In this document: piece by piece, positions 15,705 through 26,770 of the stretch
Layout: every line of letters starts with the position of its first letter
Position numbering within the stretch: position 1 is the first letter of the stretch
From: Klebsiella pneumoniae
GTDB lineage: Bacteria > Desulfobacterota > Binatia > Bin18
Direction: 5' to 3'
Assembly: GCA_945865755.1 (NCBI GenBank)
Contig: CAMBFS010000010.1
Span: forward strand, 1 to 39,985
Length of the DNA stretch: 39,985 bases
Made by a program: the position numbers and the translations under genes
Notes under the pieces: model-generated
What the model was told of the DNA's origin: nothing
The model's database searches: none
Seen by the model: the letters and a program-made list of their open reading frames with translations, nothing else

Positions 15705-16196
15705 TTACACTTTTTTTCGTAAACTATTCGTGACGATCCACTCGTAGCCGTCCACCAGAGCCATCCAGGCCGAAGCGAGCAGGTCACGAGACGTGCGCAT
15801 GGTGCTCCATTGGTGACGCCCATCGCTAAATTTCTGTACCGAGACGACCTCCGCCGCCGTGCCCTCGCCGCCACGGTGCGTATACGACTCCATGACGCGC
15901 ACCCCTTCAAGAAAGGGGAAATGTTTGCTCAGGACCCGTTGCAAAGCGTTATCCAGCGCGTTGACGCCGCCCACGCCTTGCGCCGCTCCGAAGTCCTCGG
16001 CGCCGTCAATCTCTACGACAACAAGCGCATCAATGGCCGTGCGCCCTTCCCACTGTTCATCCACCACCCGCCAGCGCACGATGCGAAAGGGCGGAGTGTA
16101 GAGCGCATTGTTGCGCCACCGTTCCACTTCTTGTGAGGCCCGCGGGGCGGTGGCCGCGTCGAAAAATTCGCTCGGTGGTATCCGCTGTTCAGCCAT
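15705..16196 (-). CDS. stand-alone LeuA/CimA-type regulatory-domain protein
   Basis: This is a 163-residue protein. Its second half resembles the C-terminal allosteric domain of isopropylmalate/citramalate synthases: VGGVNALDNALQRVL, then GVRVMESYTHRGGEGTAAE, WSTMRTSRDLLASAWMALVD and GYEWIV, which match the family's G-x-G-P-V-N-A-L-D, D-Y-x-x-R and A-S-x-x-A-L-x-D pattern. No synthase catalytic domain is attached or nearby. GGAGG lies 6 bp before the ATG at 16196; a GTG at 16208 is less likely. It sits 18 bp upstream of the ArsC-like selenoprotein gene and probably shares its message. It may bind an acyl or amino-acid ligand, but this is untested. Confidence 0.65.
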   Translation of the reverse strand: MAEQRIPPSEFFDAATAPRASQEVERWRNNALYTPPFRIVRWRVVDEQWEGRTAIDALVVVEIDGAEDFGAAQGVGGVNALDNALQRVLSKHFPFLEGVRVMESYTHRGGEGTAAEVVSVQKFSDGRHQWSTMRTSRDLLASAWMALVDGYEWIVTNSLRKKV

Positions 16197-16274
16197 TATG
16201 TCCTCCACTTTGCTTCGTCAGGCGCACTCGTGGTGTGCCGTTTATCCAAGCATCGGTTGGTGGTGGTGAAGAGT

Positions 16275-16487
16275 TTAATCCTCGGTCAGCGTATCCCAGT
16301 GAATATCCCAAAACTGAGGAAGCGGAGCGGCAAACTCAAAATGCCCGCCGAAACACTCGAAGCTCGGCTTATGGGACAACCGTTCGCGAATCAGGTGGAG
16401 AAAGTCTTCCACCGTTTGGTTCTGAGGACTGCCCAGATCGACCTGACGCTGTTGTCCACACTTTTTACAATGAATCTCAACGTGCAT
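16275..16487 (-). CDS. small zinc-ribbon-like protein, function unknown
   Basis: This 70-residue protein begins MHVEIHCKKCGQQRQVDLG, with a CxxC pair that could bind zinc, followed by a helix (TVEDFLHLIRERLS) and FECFGGHFEFAAPLPQFWD. The start at 16487 has GAGGAG upstream. It heads the - strand run of genes that includes the LeuA-type domain and the ArsC-like selenoprotein. A function cannot be inferred. Confidence 0.55.
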   Translation of the reverse strand: MHVEIHCKKCGQQRQVDLGSPQNQTVEDFLHLIRERLSHKPSFECFGGHFEFAAPLPQFWDIHWDTLTED

Positions 16488-16522
16488 GATGCTCCTCAAT
16501 CACTTTTCGGGATCATAGCGCT

Positions 16523-16567
16523 AAGCGAACGACAACCACAATATCTGGTAGAGCCCGCCGTTCGCTT
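16523..16567. promoter_or_regulatory. 9-bp stem structure in the guaB upstream region
   Basis: AAGCGAACG (16523-16531) is perfectly inverted as CGTTCGCTT (16559-16567), with ACCA...TGGT able to pair inside. It lies between the divergent 16275-16487 gene and guaB, upstream of the terminator-like hairpin at 16632. It could be an operator for a dimeric repressor or part of an RNA structure; either reading is speculative. Confidence 0.4.
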
Positions 16568-16625
16568 GTCAAATCGGTAGGGGTTTGTTAAGAGAAGCCA
16601 TGCAAGTGACCACTGTCTAACGTAG

Positions 16626-18170
<1,545 letters not shown>

Positions 18171-18178
18171 GGGAAAAA

Positions 18179-18331
18179 GTAGTCAGTAGCCAGCATAGGA
18201 AAGAGCGTGCTTCTCTCCTTTTACTGACGCCTGAATGATGACTACTCTCTTCCCTACTTCCCTACTTCCCTACTTCCCTACTTCCCTACTGACTACTGAC
18301 TACTGACTACTGACTACTGACTACTGACTAC
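18179..18331. repeat. tandem repeats between guaB and guaA: 8-bp x5 and 7-bp x6
   Basis: TTCCCTAC is repeated five times (18250-18289) and then TGACTAC six times (18290-18331). At the other end of the spacer, GTAGTCAGTAG (18179-18189) is the reverse complement of the second array's words, so the ends of the spacer can pair. No gene is present. guaA starts 8 bp after the last unit, and no ribosome binding site stands out. Confidence 0.75.
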
Positions 18332-18338
18332 TGGAATT

Positions 18339-19868
18339 ATGCTTCTGATTCTCGACTTTGGCAGCCAATACACGCAACTGATCGCCCGCCGGGTGCGGGA
18401 GGCGCACGTCTATTGCGAAATTCATCCCTATAACGTCTCGCTTGACCGCATCCGCCAACTCCAACCCGAAGGCATCATCCTCTCCGGTGGACCCGCCAGC
18501 GTGTATGCCAAGGATGCCCCCATGCTTGATGCGCGGGTGCTTGATGTACCCGTGCCCTTCTTGGGGATCTGCTATGGCATGAATGTCCTGCACCAATTGG
18601 CGGGCGGTGTCGTTGGTAGAGCTGACCGCCGTGAGTTTGGCTCCGCGCAATTGGTGGTCGATGAGAATAGCGACTTGTTCGCGGGCTTCGCGCCTGGTTC
18701 GGAAACGCGCGTGTGGATGAGTCATGGCGATACCATGGAGTCGCTGCCGAGCGGCTGGCGGATTCTCGCGCATTCCGCGAACTCGCCCCTCGCCGCTGGC
18801 CGTGATGCGTCAGGCCGGTTTTTCGGTTTGCAGTTTCACCCCGAAGTCGTCCACAGCGAACGCGGGCTTGATGTCCTCAAGAATTTTCTTTTCCGTATCT
18901 GCCACTGTGAACCGAACTGGACGATGGAAGGGTTCATCGAACGGGAGACGCAATACATTCGCCAACGCGTGGGGAAGCAGCATGTCGTTTGTGGGCTCAG
19001 CGGTGGTGTTGATTCCGCCGTCGTCGCGCTGCTGATTCACCGGGCGATTGGGCAACAACTGACCTGCGTGTTTGTCGATAATGGCCTGCTGCGGCACCAA
19101 GAAGCGGCACAGGTCGAGGCGGTCTTCTCCAAGCTCGGCTTGAACCTCCGCTGTGTCGATGCCTCGAAGCAATTTCTCGACAAGCTTGCGAACGTCGAGG
19201 ACCCCGAACAAAAGCGCCGCATCATCGGTCACACGTTTATCGAAGTATTTGACGAAGCGGCCAAGACGATTCCCGACGTGCAATTCTTGGCGCAAGGAAC
19301 GCTGTATCCCGATGTCATTGAGTCGGTCTCATTCAAGGGGCCGTCGGCGACCATCAAGTCTCATCACAACGTTGGCGGGCTGCCGGAACGGATGCGGATG
19401 GCGCTGATCGAACCGCTGCGCGAATTGTTCAAGGATGAGGCGCGCGTCATTGGTCGGCTGCTTGGTTTGCCCGCCGAGATCGTCAATCGCCAACCATTTC
19501 CTGGTCCGGGATTAGCCATTCGCATTATTGGTTCGGTGGACACGGAACGGTTAGCCGTGTTGCGCGCGGCGGATGCGATCGTGGATGACGAAATACGGAA
19601 GGCTGGTCTCTATGATCGGGTATGGCAAGCCTTCGCGGTGCTGCTCCCGGTGAAGACAGTGGGGGTGATGGGCGACGAGCGGACCTACGAAGATGTGCTG
19701 GCGATTCGCGCGGTTGAAAGCGTCGATGGCATGACCGCCGACTGGGCGCATTTGCCTTACGATTTACTCGGTCGCATGGCAACCCGCATCGTCAACGAAG
19801 TACGTGGGGTGAACCGGGTGGTGTACGACATTTCGTCGAAGCCACCGGCGACCATTGAGTGGGAATAG
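18339..19868 (+). CDS. guaA: GMP synthase (glutamine-hydrolysing)
   Basis: It amidates XMP to GMP using glutamine and ATP. The N-terminal glutamine amidotransferase has [30 protein letters not shown] with the nucleophile Cys78, and QFHPEV with His167 and Glu169. The ATP-pyrophosphatase domain has the P-loop SGGVDSA. The GMP-synthase C-terminal dimerisation domain has [12 protein letters not shown] and ends with [11 protein letters not shown]. The length of 509 residues is normal. It lies downstream of guaB, so the window contains the whole IMP-to-GMP branch. The spacer between them is repetitive. Confidence 0.96.
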   Translation: MLLILDFGSQYTQLIARRVREAHVYCEIHPYNVSLDRIRQLQPEGIILSGGPASVYAKDAPMLDARVLDVPVPFLGICYGMNVLHQLAGGVVGRADRREFGSAQLVVDENSDLFAGFAPGSETRVWMSHGDTMESLPSGWRILAHSANSPLAAGRDASGRFFGLQFHPEVVHSERGLDVLKNFLFRICHCEPNWTMEGFIERETQYIRQRVGKQHVVCGLSGGVDSAVVALLIHRAIGQQLTCVFVDNGLLRHQEAAQVEAVFSKLGLNLRCVDASKQFLDKLANVEDPEQKRRIIGHTFIEVFDEAAKTIPDVQFLAQGTLYPDVIESVSFKGPSATIKSHHNVGGLPERMRMALIEPLRELFKDEARVIGRLLGLPAEIVNRQPFPGPGLAIRIIGSVDTERLAVLRAADAIVDDEIRKAGLYDRVWQAFAVLLPVKTVGVMGDERTYEDVLAIRAVESVDGMTADWAHLPYDLLGRMATRIVNEVRGVNRVVYDISSKPPATIEWE

Positions 19869-20108
19869 CCTATTGCCTATGGCTCGCTACGCTCTATGGC
19901 CTATGGCGTGCTCCCGGCGGTCGCTCTCATCAAGGTTGACGATCAAAATCGGTAATGGGCGCGAGGTGGCTTCCAGGTTCCCTCCCGGCTGGGAGAGGGC
20001 TAGGGTGGGGGGGATCAAGTGACCTTTCCTTTTGTGTTTGTCAAAATTCATTAGCTTATGGTTAGGCAGCAACCACATATCTGAATGTACTGGGACAAGG
20101 AGGTTGGG
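19869..20108. other. intergenic region with word repeat and REP-like hairpin
   Basis: TATGGC/GCCTAT words repeat from 19868 to 19912 in the style of the other spacers. At 19978-20012 a C-rich and G-rich pair (CCCTCCC ... GGGAGAGGG, then AGGGTGGGG) resembles the REP-like hairpins that occur widely in bacterial genomes. AGGAGG, a ribosome binding site, precedes the HicB-like gene. Confidence 0.45.
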
Positions 20109-20306
20109 ATGAAATACCAAGTGGCACTCCACCAATCGGAAGAAGGCTTCAGTGTTTGGGTTCCCGGGCTGCCCGGATGCGTCTCGCAAGGGGCAACGGA
20201 AGAGGCCGCGCTAGAGAACATTGCCGATGCCATCCAAGAGTACTTGGCGGTGGTGATGGCACAATGTGAAGGAGCGGAACTGCGCGAAATCGAGGTTGCG
20301 GTGTAA
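20109..20306 (+). CDS. hicB: HicB-family antitoxin
   Basis: This is a 65-residue protein of the HicB partial RNase H-like fold: MKYQVALHQSEEGFSVWVPG, LPGCVSQGATEEAALENIADAI and EYLAVV. It probably binds and inhibits the HicA toxin encoded 2 bp downstream and represses their shared promoter. The start at 20109 has AAGGAGG upstream; the frame begins earlier at 20085 without support. No extra C-terminal DNA-binding domain is visible, so this is the short form. Confidence 0.85.
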   Translation: MKYQVALHQSEEGFSVWVPGLPGCVSQGATEEAALENIADAIQEYLAVVMAQCEGAELREIEVAV

Positions 20307-20308
20307 CC

Positions 20309-20521
20309 ATGCCGCAACTCGCGGGCGTCAACCATCTCGCCGCGGTCCGGGCACTAGAAAAGGCGGGGTTCCACATCGCACGGCAAGGTAAACATATCGT
20401 GATGACGGACGGGAAGCGGACAGTGACCATTCCCCGCCACAACCCGGTGAACGCCTATACGATGGGTCGGATTATTGAGGATGTGGGTCTGACGATTGCC
20501 GATTTTCGCAAGCTGCTTTAA
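20309..20521 (+). CDS. hicA: HicA-family mRNA interferase toxin
   Basis: This is a 70-residue double-stranded RNA-binding-like toxin: LEKAGFHIARQGKHIVMTDG carries the G-x-K/S-H motif with the catalytic His, followed by VTIPRHNPVNAYTMGRIIED and GLTIADFRKLL. Relatives cleave mRNA and are held in check by HicB. Its start is 2 bp after the hicB stop, so the genes form one operon with the order antitoxin then toxin. It precedes dnaE by 54 bp but is not obviously linked to it. Confidence 0.88.
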   Translation: MPQLAGVNHLAAVRALEKAGFHIARQGKHIVMTDGKRTVTIPRHNPVNAYTMGRIIEDVGLTIADFRKLL

Positions 20522-20575
20522 TCGGCAGTGGAGCCTAACCCACCGCGCCATAAGCCATAAGCCGAAGGAAAGACG

Positions 20576-23500
20576 ATGAGCTTCGTTCACTTACATTTAC
20601 ATACGCAATACAGCCTGCTCGACGGCGCGAATAAGGTGAAGAATCTGATGCCGCGGGTGAGCGCCTACGGCATGCCGGCGGTGGCGATGACCGATCATGG
20701 CAATATGTTCGGGGCCATCGATTTTTATCGCTCCGCCGAACAGGCTGGCATCAAGCCGATTATTGGCTGTGAAATGTATCTGGCCCCCAAAAGCCGCCAC
20801 GATCGCGCCATCGTGCGGAGCGACGACTACGAAGGCGGCGGCAACTTTCACCTGATCCTGCTGGCGATGAACCTCGACGGCTATCGCAACCTCTGCCGCC
20901 TCGTCAGCGCTGGATTCATCGAAGGCTTCTATCACAAACCCCGCGTCGATAAGGAACTGCTGCGCGAACTCAATAAAGGCATTATCGCGCTCTCTGGCTG
21001 CCTCAGCGGTGAACTCGCCCGCGCCATGCTCGCCGGCAAGGAACAGCTCGCTCGCGACGTGGTCGCCGAGTACGCGGCCATTTTTGATGATCGCTTCTAT
21101 ATTGAGGTGCAAGCCAACCACTTGCCCGAACAGGAAAAGATCAACCCCGCGCTCATCGAAATCGCCCGTGAATTCTCATTGCCGCTGGTGGCGACTAACG
21201 ACTGTCACTATCTGACCGCCGATGATGCCGAGGCCCACGAAGTGCTGCTCGCGGTGCAGAGCGGCAAGGTGTGGTCCGATGAAAAACGCTGGCGCTTTGG
21301 CACCGATCAGCTCTATGTGAAATCCACACAAGAGATGGAAGCCGATTTCGCGCATTGCCCGCAAGCCATTAGCAATACGCTGGAGGTCGCCAACCGCTGC
21401 AATCTTGAGCTGTCGTTCGGCAACTTTTACTTCCCCGTCTTCGCCGTGCCGCCAGAGGACACGCTGGAAGAGACGTTGCGCAAGAAAGCCTACGCCGGTT
21501 TGGAGGATCGCTTCGCGCAAATCCAGGCGCATACCCCGGATTGGAATGAGGAGAAAGCGCAACAGTATAAAGACCGGCTCGACTTCGAGCTGCAAGTCAT
21601 CGAGAAGATGGGCTTTTCTGGGTACTTTCTCATCGTCGCCGATTTTATCGGGTACGCCAAATCCCAGAAGATTCCGGTTGGTCCTGGGCGCGGGTCCGCC
21701 GCGGGATGCCTCGTGGCGTATTCCACCCGGATCACTGATGTCGATCCCTTGCGCTATAACTTGCTGTTCGAGCGCTTCTTGAATCCCGGACGTAAGAGCA
21801 TGCCGGATATCGACGTCGATTTCTGTTTCGAGCGCCGCGACGAAGTGATCCGGTATATCAAGGAAAAATACGGTGCCGACAAGGTCGCGCAGATCATCAC
21901 CTTTGGGACGCTCAAGGGCAAGCAGGCGATCAAGGATGTTGGGCGCGTGTTGGAGTTCCCGTATGCCGATACTGGACGCATCGCCAAGATGTATCCCGCG
22001 CCGAAGCAAGGGAAGGATTTTCCGCTTGAGGCCGCTTTGGAGATGGAGCCACGCCTGCGTGAGATTCGTGATCGTGGCGACCGCGAGAAAAAACTGTTCG
22101 ACTACGCCCTGAAACTTGAAGGGCTGTTACGCCACGCCTCGAAGCACGCGGCGGGCATCGTCATTTCCCCCACGCCCTTGGTCGAACATCTGCCCCTCTT
22201 TGTCGATAAGGAAGGCAATGTCCTCACCCAATACGCCGGCCCGGAAGTCGATACCATCGGGCTGATTAAGTTTGACTTCCTCGGCCTCAAAACGTTGACC
22301 CTGCTCGACGATGCCATCAAGCGGATCAAAAAGAGCCGCGACGTGGATATTGACCTCGGCACGTTGCGCATTGATGACCGGTTGACGTATCAGAAGCTCA
22401 CCCGAGGTGACACCGTCGGCGTCTTTCAGATGGAAGGCAGCGGGATACGCAAGCTCATCACGCAACTCAAGCCGAGTTGTTTCGAGGACATCGTCGCCGT
22501 GATCGCCCTCTTTCGTCCAGGGCCGTTGGACAGTGGGGCCGCCGAACAATTTATCCGCCGCAAAAATGGCAAGGACCAGATTTCGTATCCGCACCCCTTG
22601 CTCGGCCCGGTGTTGCGCGAAACCTACGGGGTGACGATTTACCAAGAGCAGGTCATGCAGATCGCCCAGGTGTTGGCGGGCTACTCACTTGAGGACGCCG
22701 ATAACTTGCGCCGGGCGATGGGCAAGAAAAAGAAAGAGGTGATGCAGGAAGAGCGCGCCCGCTTTATGAGCGGCGCGGCCAAGCAGAAAATCGCCGACAA
22801 ACTCGCTGGCGAGATTTTCGATGCCATGGAGACCTTCGCCGCTTATGGCTTCAACAAATGTTTGCCAGGCTGGGCCACGGTGGTCGATGCACGTAACGGA
22901 CAACGGGTGAAGATCGCTGACATTGTCTCAGGCCGCACCCCAGATGTGTGGGTGCCGTCGTTTGACGAGGAGACTTTGCGGATAGTCGCGCGCCCCGTAA
23001 CGGGCGCTTTTCGTAGCGGCCATGTTCCTGTCTATCGCATGACCACCGAAACTGGCCGGGTGTTGCCCGCCACCGCGAACCATCCCGTGTACACACCGTC
23101 TGGGTGGAAGGATGTGGGCGACATCCAACCCGGAGATTATGTCGCGCTGCCGCGCACGCTGCCCTACACGCCGTCCGGTCGTCTGGAAGAGCATGAACTG
23201 GTCGTGCTGGGATACGCCTTGAGCGAAGGGAATCTTTGCCACCCCAGCAGCTTTTATGTTTATTCGACCGCGGACGACGAGATCGCCGATTATGTCTCGC
23301 ATTTGGAGCGGTTCGCGAACACGGTAGCGGTGGTGGATCGTTCCAAAGCCGCCGCGTCGGTCTACGCCAAGCGCGCGGATCGCCGCGAGTCGTCTGGCGC
23401 GGTGACGTTCTTGCGTGACGTAGGGCTGATGGGAAAAACCGCGACGGAGAAGTGCATTCCCGATGTCGTCTACACGCTCGCACCAGAGCAGCTCGCGCTG

Positions 23501-25339
23501 CTCCTGGGCCGTCTGTGGACAGGGGACGGAGGCATTCATCCGCCGACGCGACTGGTTTCGTATGCGACCTCCTCGCGCACACTCGCTCAGGATGTGCAAC
23601 ATCTGCTGCTGAGACTTGGTCTGATGAGCCGTGTCCATGCGAAGACGTTCCGTTATCGCGGAGAAATGCGCGCGGGATACGCGGTGAACCTGCTGGGCGG
23701 GGCCGAGGCGATTCGCCGCTTCGCGACACTTATTGGTCCGCACCTCATTGGCAAGCGGCGGCGCGACCTCGACGAGTTGCTCCGGACCATGGACGCGGAG
23801 CCCGCTTGCTCCACGAAGGACATTGTGCCACTCGGCATGCTCGCGCTGATCGCGGGTGAAGTTCAGCAGGCCGCTCACCAGCAAGGGCTAGGGACGCACA
23901 CGTTTCTTGCGCGACATGGCGTCTCCTCCGGTATTTTGCGGCCAAACGCGACCAAGCGTGGCCTCGCGCGGCGGACCGTGGCGACGTTGGCGCGGATCAC
24001 GCGGAGTGTCGTGCTTGCCCGCTATGCCCAGTCCGACATTTATTGGGACCGTGTGGTCTCCGTGGAGCAGGGGGAAGCCGAGGAGGTGTACGACCTCTCC
24101 GTTCAAGGGACGCATACGTTCGTGGCCGAAGATGTGATTGTTCACAACTCGCATGCCGCTGCTTACGCGCTCATCTCCTATCAAACCGCCTATCTCAAGG
24201 CGCATTATCCCCAGGAGTTCATGGCCGCGCTGATGAGCATCGAAATGGGGGACCCGAATAAAGCCTACAAGAATATCGCCGAGTGTCGGATGCAGAACAT
24301 CGAAGTACTGCCGCCGGATGTCAATGAAAGCGATGAAGACTTTACGGTAACCGGCTCCCATATCCGCTTCGGACTCGGCGCGGTGAAAGGGGTGGGCTCG
24401 AAAGCGATTGAAGTGATTCACGCCGCGCGCAACGAGGGCTCGTTTCAATCGTTGCACGAGTTCTGTACCCGCGTGCGTGGGTCGCAGGTGAACAAGCGGG
24501 TCATGGAAAGTCTGGTGAAATGTGGCGCGCTCGACTCGTTCAAGGCTCCGCGCGCGCGGCTGTTCGCCGGTCTTGAAGACACCATGAAATGGGCGGAGCA
24601 AAAAGCGAAGGGCGACCACAACGCGGCGCAATTGGGCTTGTTTGCCAGCCTCAGCAACCAGAATAGTGACGGCCATCCGGAACTGCCTAACGTCGAAGAA
24701 TGGCCGGATACCGACAAGTTGCGCAATGAACGCGAGACCCTGGGCTTTTTTATTACCGGTCATCCACTCGATAAATATGTGGGGCGCTTGCATGGCGTGG
24801 TGTCACTCTCCACCGACAACCTGAAAAATCGCACCCATCAAGAGAAGGTCCGGCTGGCGGGGGTCATCCACTCGCTGGCCCTCAAGAACAACAAGAAAGG
24901 GGACCGCTATGCGACGTTCACGCTGGAGGATAAGGAAGGCGTCGTCGAAGTGATTGTGTGGCCCGAAGCCTACAAGAAACATGAAGCGACGATCCACGCG
25001 GACCAGCCGGTGTGCCTGCGTGGGGCGCTGGATATTGATGACGAGCGTTGCCAAATCATCGCCGACGAGGTCGTGCCGTTGGAATCGGTGGCGACGAACG
25101 AAGTGCAACAGGTGCATATTCAAGTGCCCGCCGATGTCACCACGAAAGAGGACTTGGTTGCGCTCAAGGATGTTCTGGCGCAACATACCGGAGGCTGCCA
25201 AACCTTTTTACACCTGATGCGTCCAGATTATACGGAAACGGTCATCGCCCTCCCGAATGCCTTGAATGTCGCTCCAACACGGTCGATGCTCCTGGCTGTC
25301 GAACGATTGTTTGGCAATGGCATGACCTCGTTTCGATAG
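20576..25339 (+). CDS. dnaE: DNA polymerase III alpha subunit, with embedded intein
   Basis: This is the replicative polymerase core subunit, 1587 residues as encoded. Removing the 430-residue intein leaves 1157 residues, the normal DnaE size. The N-terminal PHP domain has HLHLHTQYSLLDG and TDHGNMFG, followed by GPGRGSAAGCLVAY and the catalytic acidic motif PDIDVDF (410-416). Fingers and HhH regions follow, and an OB-fold lies near 1400-1460 (VRLAGVIHSL). The intein interrupts the conserved AYGFNK/SHAAAYAL segment. The start at 20576 has GAAGG upstream. hflX follows after 6 bp, so both may be on one message. Confidence 0.97.
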   Translation: MSFVHLHLHTQYSLLDGANKVKNLMPRVSAYGMPAVAMTDHGNMFGAIDFYRSAEQAGIKPIIGCEMYLAPKSRHDRAIVRSDDYEGGGNFHLILLAMNLDGYRNLCRLVSAGFIEGFYHKPRVDKELLRELNKGIIALSGCLSGELARAMLAGKEQLARDVVAEYAAIFDDRFYIEVQANHLPEQEKINPALIEIAREFSLPLVATNDCHYLTADDAEAHEVLLAVQSGKVWSDEKRWRFGTDQLYVKSTQEMEADFAHCPQAISNTLEVANRCNLELSFGNFYFPVFAVPPEDTLEETLRKKAYAGLEDRFAQIQAHTPDWNEEKAQQYKDRLDFELQVIEKMGFSGYFLIVADFIGYAKSQKIPVGPGRGSAAGCLVAYSTRITDVDPLRYNLLFERFLNPGRKSMPDIDVDFCFERRDEVIRYIKEKYGADKVAQIITFGTLKGKQAIKDVGRVLEFPYADTGRIAKMYPAPKQGKDFPLEAALEMEPRLREIRDRGDREKKLFDYALKLEGLLRHASKHAAGIVISPTPLVEHLPLFVDKEGNVLTQYAGPEVDTIGLIKFDFLGLKTLTLLDDAIKRIKKSRDVDIDLGTLRIDDRLTYQKLTRGDTVGVFQMEGSGIRKLITQLKPSCFEDIVAVIALFRPGPLDSGAAEQFIRRKNGKDQISYPHPLLGPVLRETYGVTIYQEQVMQIAQVLAGYSLEDADNLRRAMGKKKKEVMQEERARFMSGAAKQKIADKLAGEIFDAMETFAAYGFNKCLPGWATVVDARNGQRVKIADIVSGRTPDVWVPSFDEETLRIVARPVTGAFRSGHVPVYRMTTETGRVLPATANHPVYTPSGWKDVGDIQPGDYVALPRTLPYTPSGRLEEHELVVLGYALSEGNLCHPSSFYVYSTADDEIADYVSHLERFANTVAVVDRSKAAASVYAKRADRRESSGAVTFLRDVGLMGKTATEKCIPDVVYTLAPEQLALLLGRLWTGDGGIHPPTRLVSYATSSRTLAQDVQHLLLRLGLMSRVHAKTFRYRGEMRAGYAVNLLGGAEAIRRFATLIGPHLIGKRRRDLDELLRTMDAEPACSTKDIVPLGMLALIAGEVQQAAHQQGLGTHTFLARHGVSSGILRPNATKRGLARRTVATLARITRSVVLARYAQSDIYWDRVVSVEQGEAEEVYDLSVQGTHTFVAEDVIVHNSHAAAYALISYQTAYLKAHYPQEFMAALMSIEMGDPNKAYKNIAECRMQNIEVLPPDVNESDEDFTVTGSHIRFGLGAVKGVGSKAIEVIHAARNEGSFQSLHEFCTRVRGSQVNKRVMESLVKCGALDSFKAPRARLFAGLEDTMKWAEQKAKGDHNAAQLGLFASLSNQNSDGHPELPNVEEWPDTDKLRNERETLGFFITGHPLDKYVGRLHGVVSLSTDNLKNRTHQEKVRLAGVIHSLALKNNKKGDRYATFTLEDKEGVVEVIVWPEAYKKHEATIHADQPVCLRGALDIDDERCQIIADEVVPLESVATNEVQQVHIQVPADVTTKEDLVALKDVLAQHTGGCQTFLHLMRPDYTETVIALPNALNVAPTRSMLLAVERLFGNGMTSFR
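22859..24148 (+). other. intein in DnaE with LAGLIDADG homing endonuclease
   Basis: This region encodes 430 residues that should splice out of DnaE. It begins with Cys1 (CLPGWATVVDARNGQ, residue 762 of the precursor) and ends VIVHN before Ser+1. Splicing block B is TANHPVYT (833-840), and block F/G is VYDLSVQGTHTFVAEDVIVHN. Between them lie the two endonuclease motifs LGYALSEG (878-885, Glu in place of the usual Asp) and LLGRLWTGDG (976-985). All splicing residues appear intact, so it is probably active in splicing. The insertion point is FNK/SHAAAYA, three residues after the Y/CFNK site of cyanobacterial split DnaE inteins. Confidence 0.95.
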
Positions 25340-25345
25340 GAGACT

Positions 25346-26737
25346 ATGAGTCGTCGCAGAGATTTTACTTCGCTTGAACATGCCACTGGCTACGACCTGC
25401 GGCCAAAACTCGAACGAGTCCTGCTCGTTGGGGTTGAGTGGCCCCGCGCGGACAAACGGGGCGTGAAAGGGTCCCAGGATTGGACCGATGACTCGCTTGA
25501 GGAGCTGGCGCGGCTGAGCGAAACGTCCGGCTTGGAAGTCGCCGGTTCCATCGTGCAACCGGTGCGCGATAACGTGAATCCCGCCACTTTTATTGGCTCC
25601 GGTAAAGTGATCGAGGTCAAGGAGCTGTTGGACTCCACCTGCGCGCAGGCGGTCATTTTTGATGACGATCTCTCTCCGGCGCAACAACGCAATCTGGAAA
25701 AAGCCTTCGGTCTGAAGGTGATCGACCGCAGTCAATTGATTCTCGACATTTTCGCCCAACGGGCGCAGAGTCTGGCCGGGAAACTGCAAGTCGAGTTGGC
25801 GCAACTGGAATATCTGCGGCCACGACTGACGCGCCAATGGACGCACTTGTCCCGCCTCGGTGGTGGCGTCGGCACCCGCGGTCCCGGTGAGACCCAGCTT
25901 GAAGTGGACCGTCGTCGCATCCGCGAACGCATTGCGATGCTCCGTCTCCGTCTCAAGGATGTGGAGCGCACCCGGGCCTTGCAGCGACACGAGCGCGCGC
26001 GCGTGCCGTTTCCCTGTGTGGCGTTGGTTGGCTACACCAACGCGGGCAAATCCACACTGATGAATGCCCTGACGCATGCGGGTGTGTTGGTCGAGGACAA
26101 ACTCTTCGCCACGCTGGACCCGACTAGCCGTCGTCTCGATTTACCGGATGGCAGTCCGGTGATGCTCATTGATACGGTGGGCTTTATTAACAAACTGCCC
26201 CATCAACTGGTCGATGCCTTCAAGAGCACGCTGGAAGAGGTCCGCACGGCGGACCTCTTGCTCCATGTTATTGATGCCACGCATCCGCACTGGGAAGAGC
26301 AGAAGGCGGTTGTCGAGCAGGTGCTGACCGATATTGGCGCGGGCGAGAAACCGACGATGTTGGTCTTCAATAAACTGGATCGCCTCACGCGCGCGGACGA
26401 TGTGGTCTATCCCTGGGAAGACGTGGACCGCACGGAGCAGGAGCCCCATCCCTTGCGCGATGGCGACAGCGCGCCGACGAGTTTTGGTATCGCCGCGCTG
26501 ACGGGAAAAGGGTTGCCCTCGTTGCTGAGTGGCATCGCGCGGTGGTTGGAGAAAGAGCAGGAAGTGGTGCATTGTGAGCTGCCGCTGACCGAGGGCAACC
26601 TGGTGGCCTGGTTACACAGGAGTGGCAACGTGGTAGAAGAGGCGTACTCAGAGACGGCGGTGAATGTCACCGTCCGCGTCTCCAGTAAAGTCGCTGGCCA
26701 GTTACGCAAACGGCTCGCGGCCCTCACCCTCGGTTAA
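25346..26737 (+). CDS. hflX: ribosome-associated GTPase HflX
   Basis: This 463-residue protein has an HflX N-terminal domain ([19 protein letters not shown]), then [18 protein letters not shown] and the GTPase motifs GYTNAGKST (G1), [10 protein letters not shown] (G3) and NKLD (G4). HflX splits stalled or heat-stressed ribosomes. The N-terminal domain is a little longer than in E. coli (426 residues). AGGAG lies a few bases before ATG, and the gene begins 6 bp after dnaE. Confidence 0.94.
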   Translation: MSRRRDFTSLEHATGYDLRPKLERVLLVGVEWPRADKRGVKGSQDWTDDSLEELARLSETSGLEVAGSIVQPVRDNVNPATFIGSGKVIEVKELLDSTCAQAVIFDDDLSPAQQRNLEKAFGLKVIDRSQLILDIFAQRAQSLAGKLQVELAQLEYLRPRLTRQWTHLSRLGGGVGTRGPGETQLEVDRRRIRERIAMLRLRLKDVERTRALQRHERARVPFPCVALVGYTNAGKSTLMNALTHAGVLVEDKLFATLDPTSRRLDLPDGSPVMLIDTVGFINKLPHQLVDAFKSTLEEVRTADLLLHVIDATHPHWEEQKAVVEQVLTDIGAGEKPTMLVFNKLDRLTRADDVVYPWEDVDRTEQEPHPLRDGDSAPTSFGIAALTGKGLPSLLSGIARWLEKEQEVVHCELPLTEGNLVAWLHRSGNVVEEAYSETAVNVTVRVSSKVAGQLRKRLAALTLG

Positions 26738-26770
26738 CTGGTGGGCGGCGCGTGAGCGGAACGGACCGTT

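Noticed and set aside
16600..16620. Leader peptide MQVTTV upstream of the guaB terminator
   Set aside because: It is too short and lacks a well-spaced ribosome binding site; there is no run of regulatory codons, so attenuation by translation is not supported.
18250..18331. CRISPR array
   Set aside because: The units are 7-8 bp with no spacers and no cas genes nearby; they are simple tandem repeats.
22928..23884. Long - strand frames across the intein
   Set aside because: The intein motifs on the + strand explain the coding; the - frames have no known pattern.
22859..24148. Split DnaE intein of cyanobacterial type
   Set aside because: The intein is continuous within one frame, has an endonuclease domain and lies at a different insertion point.
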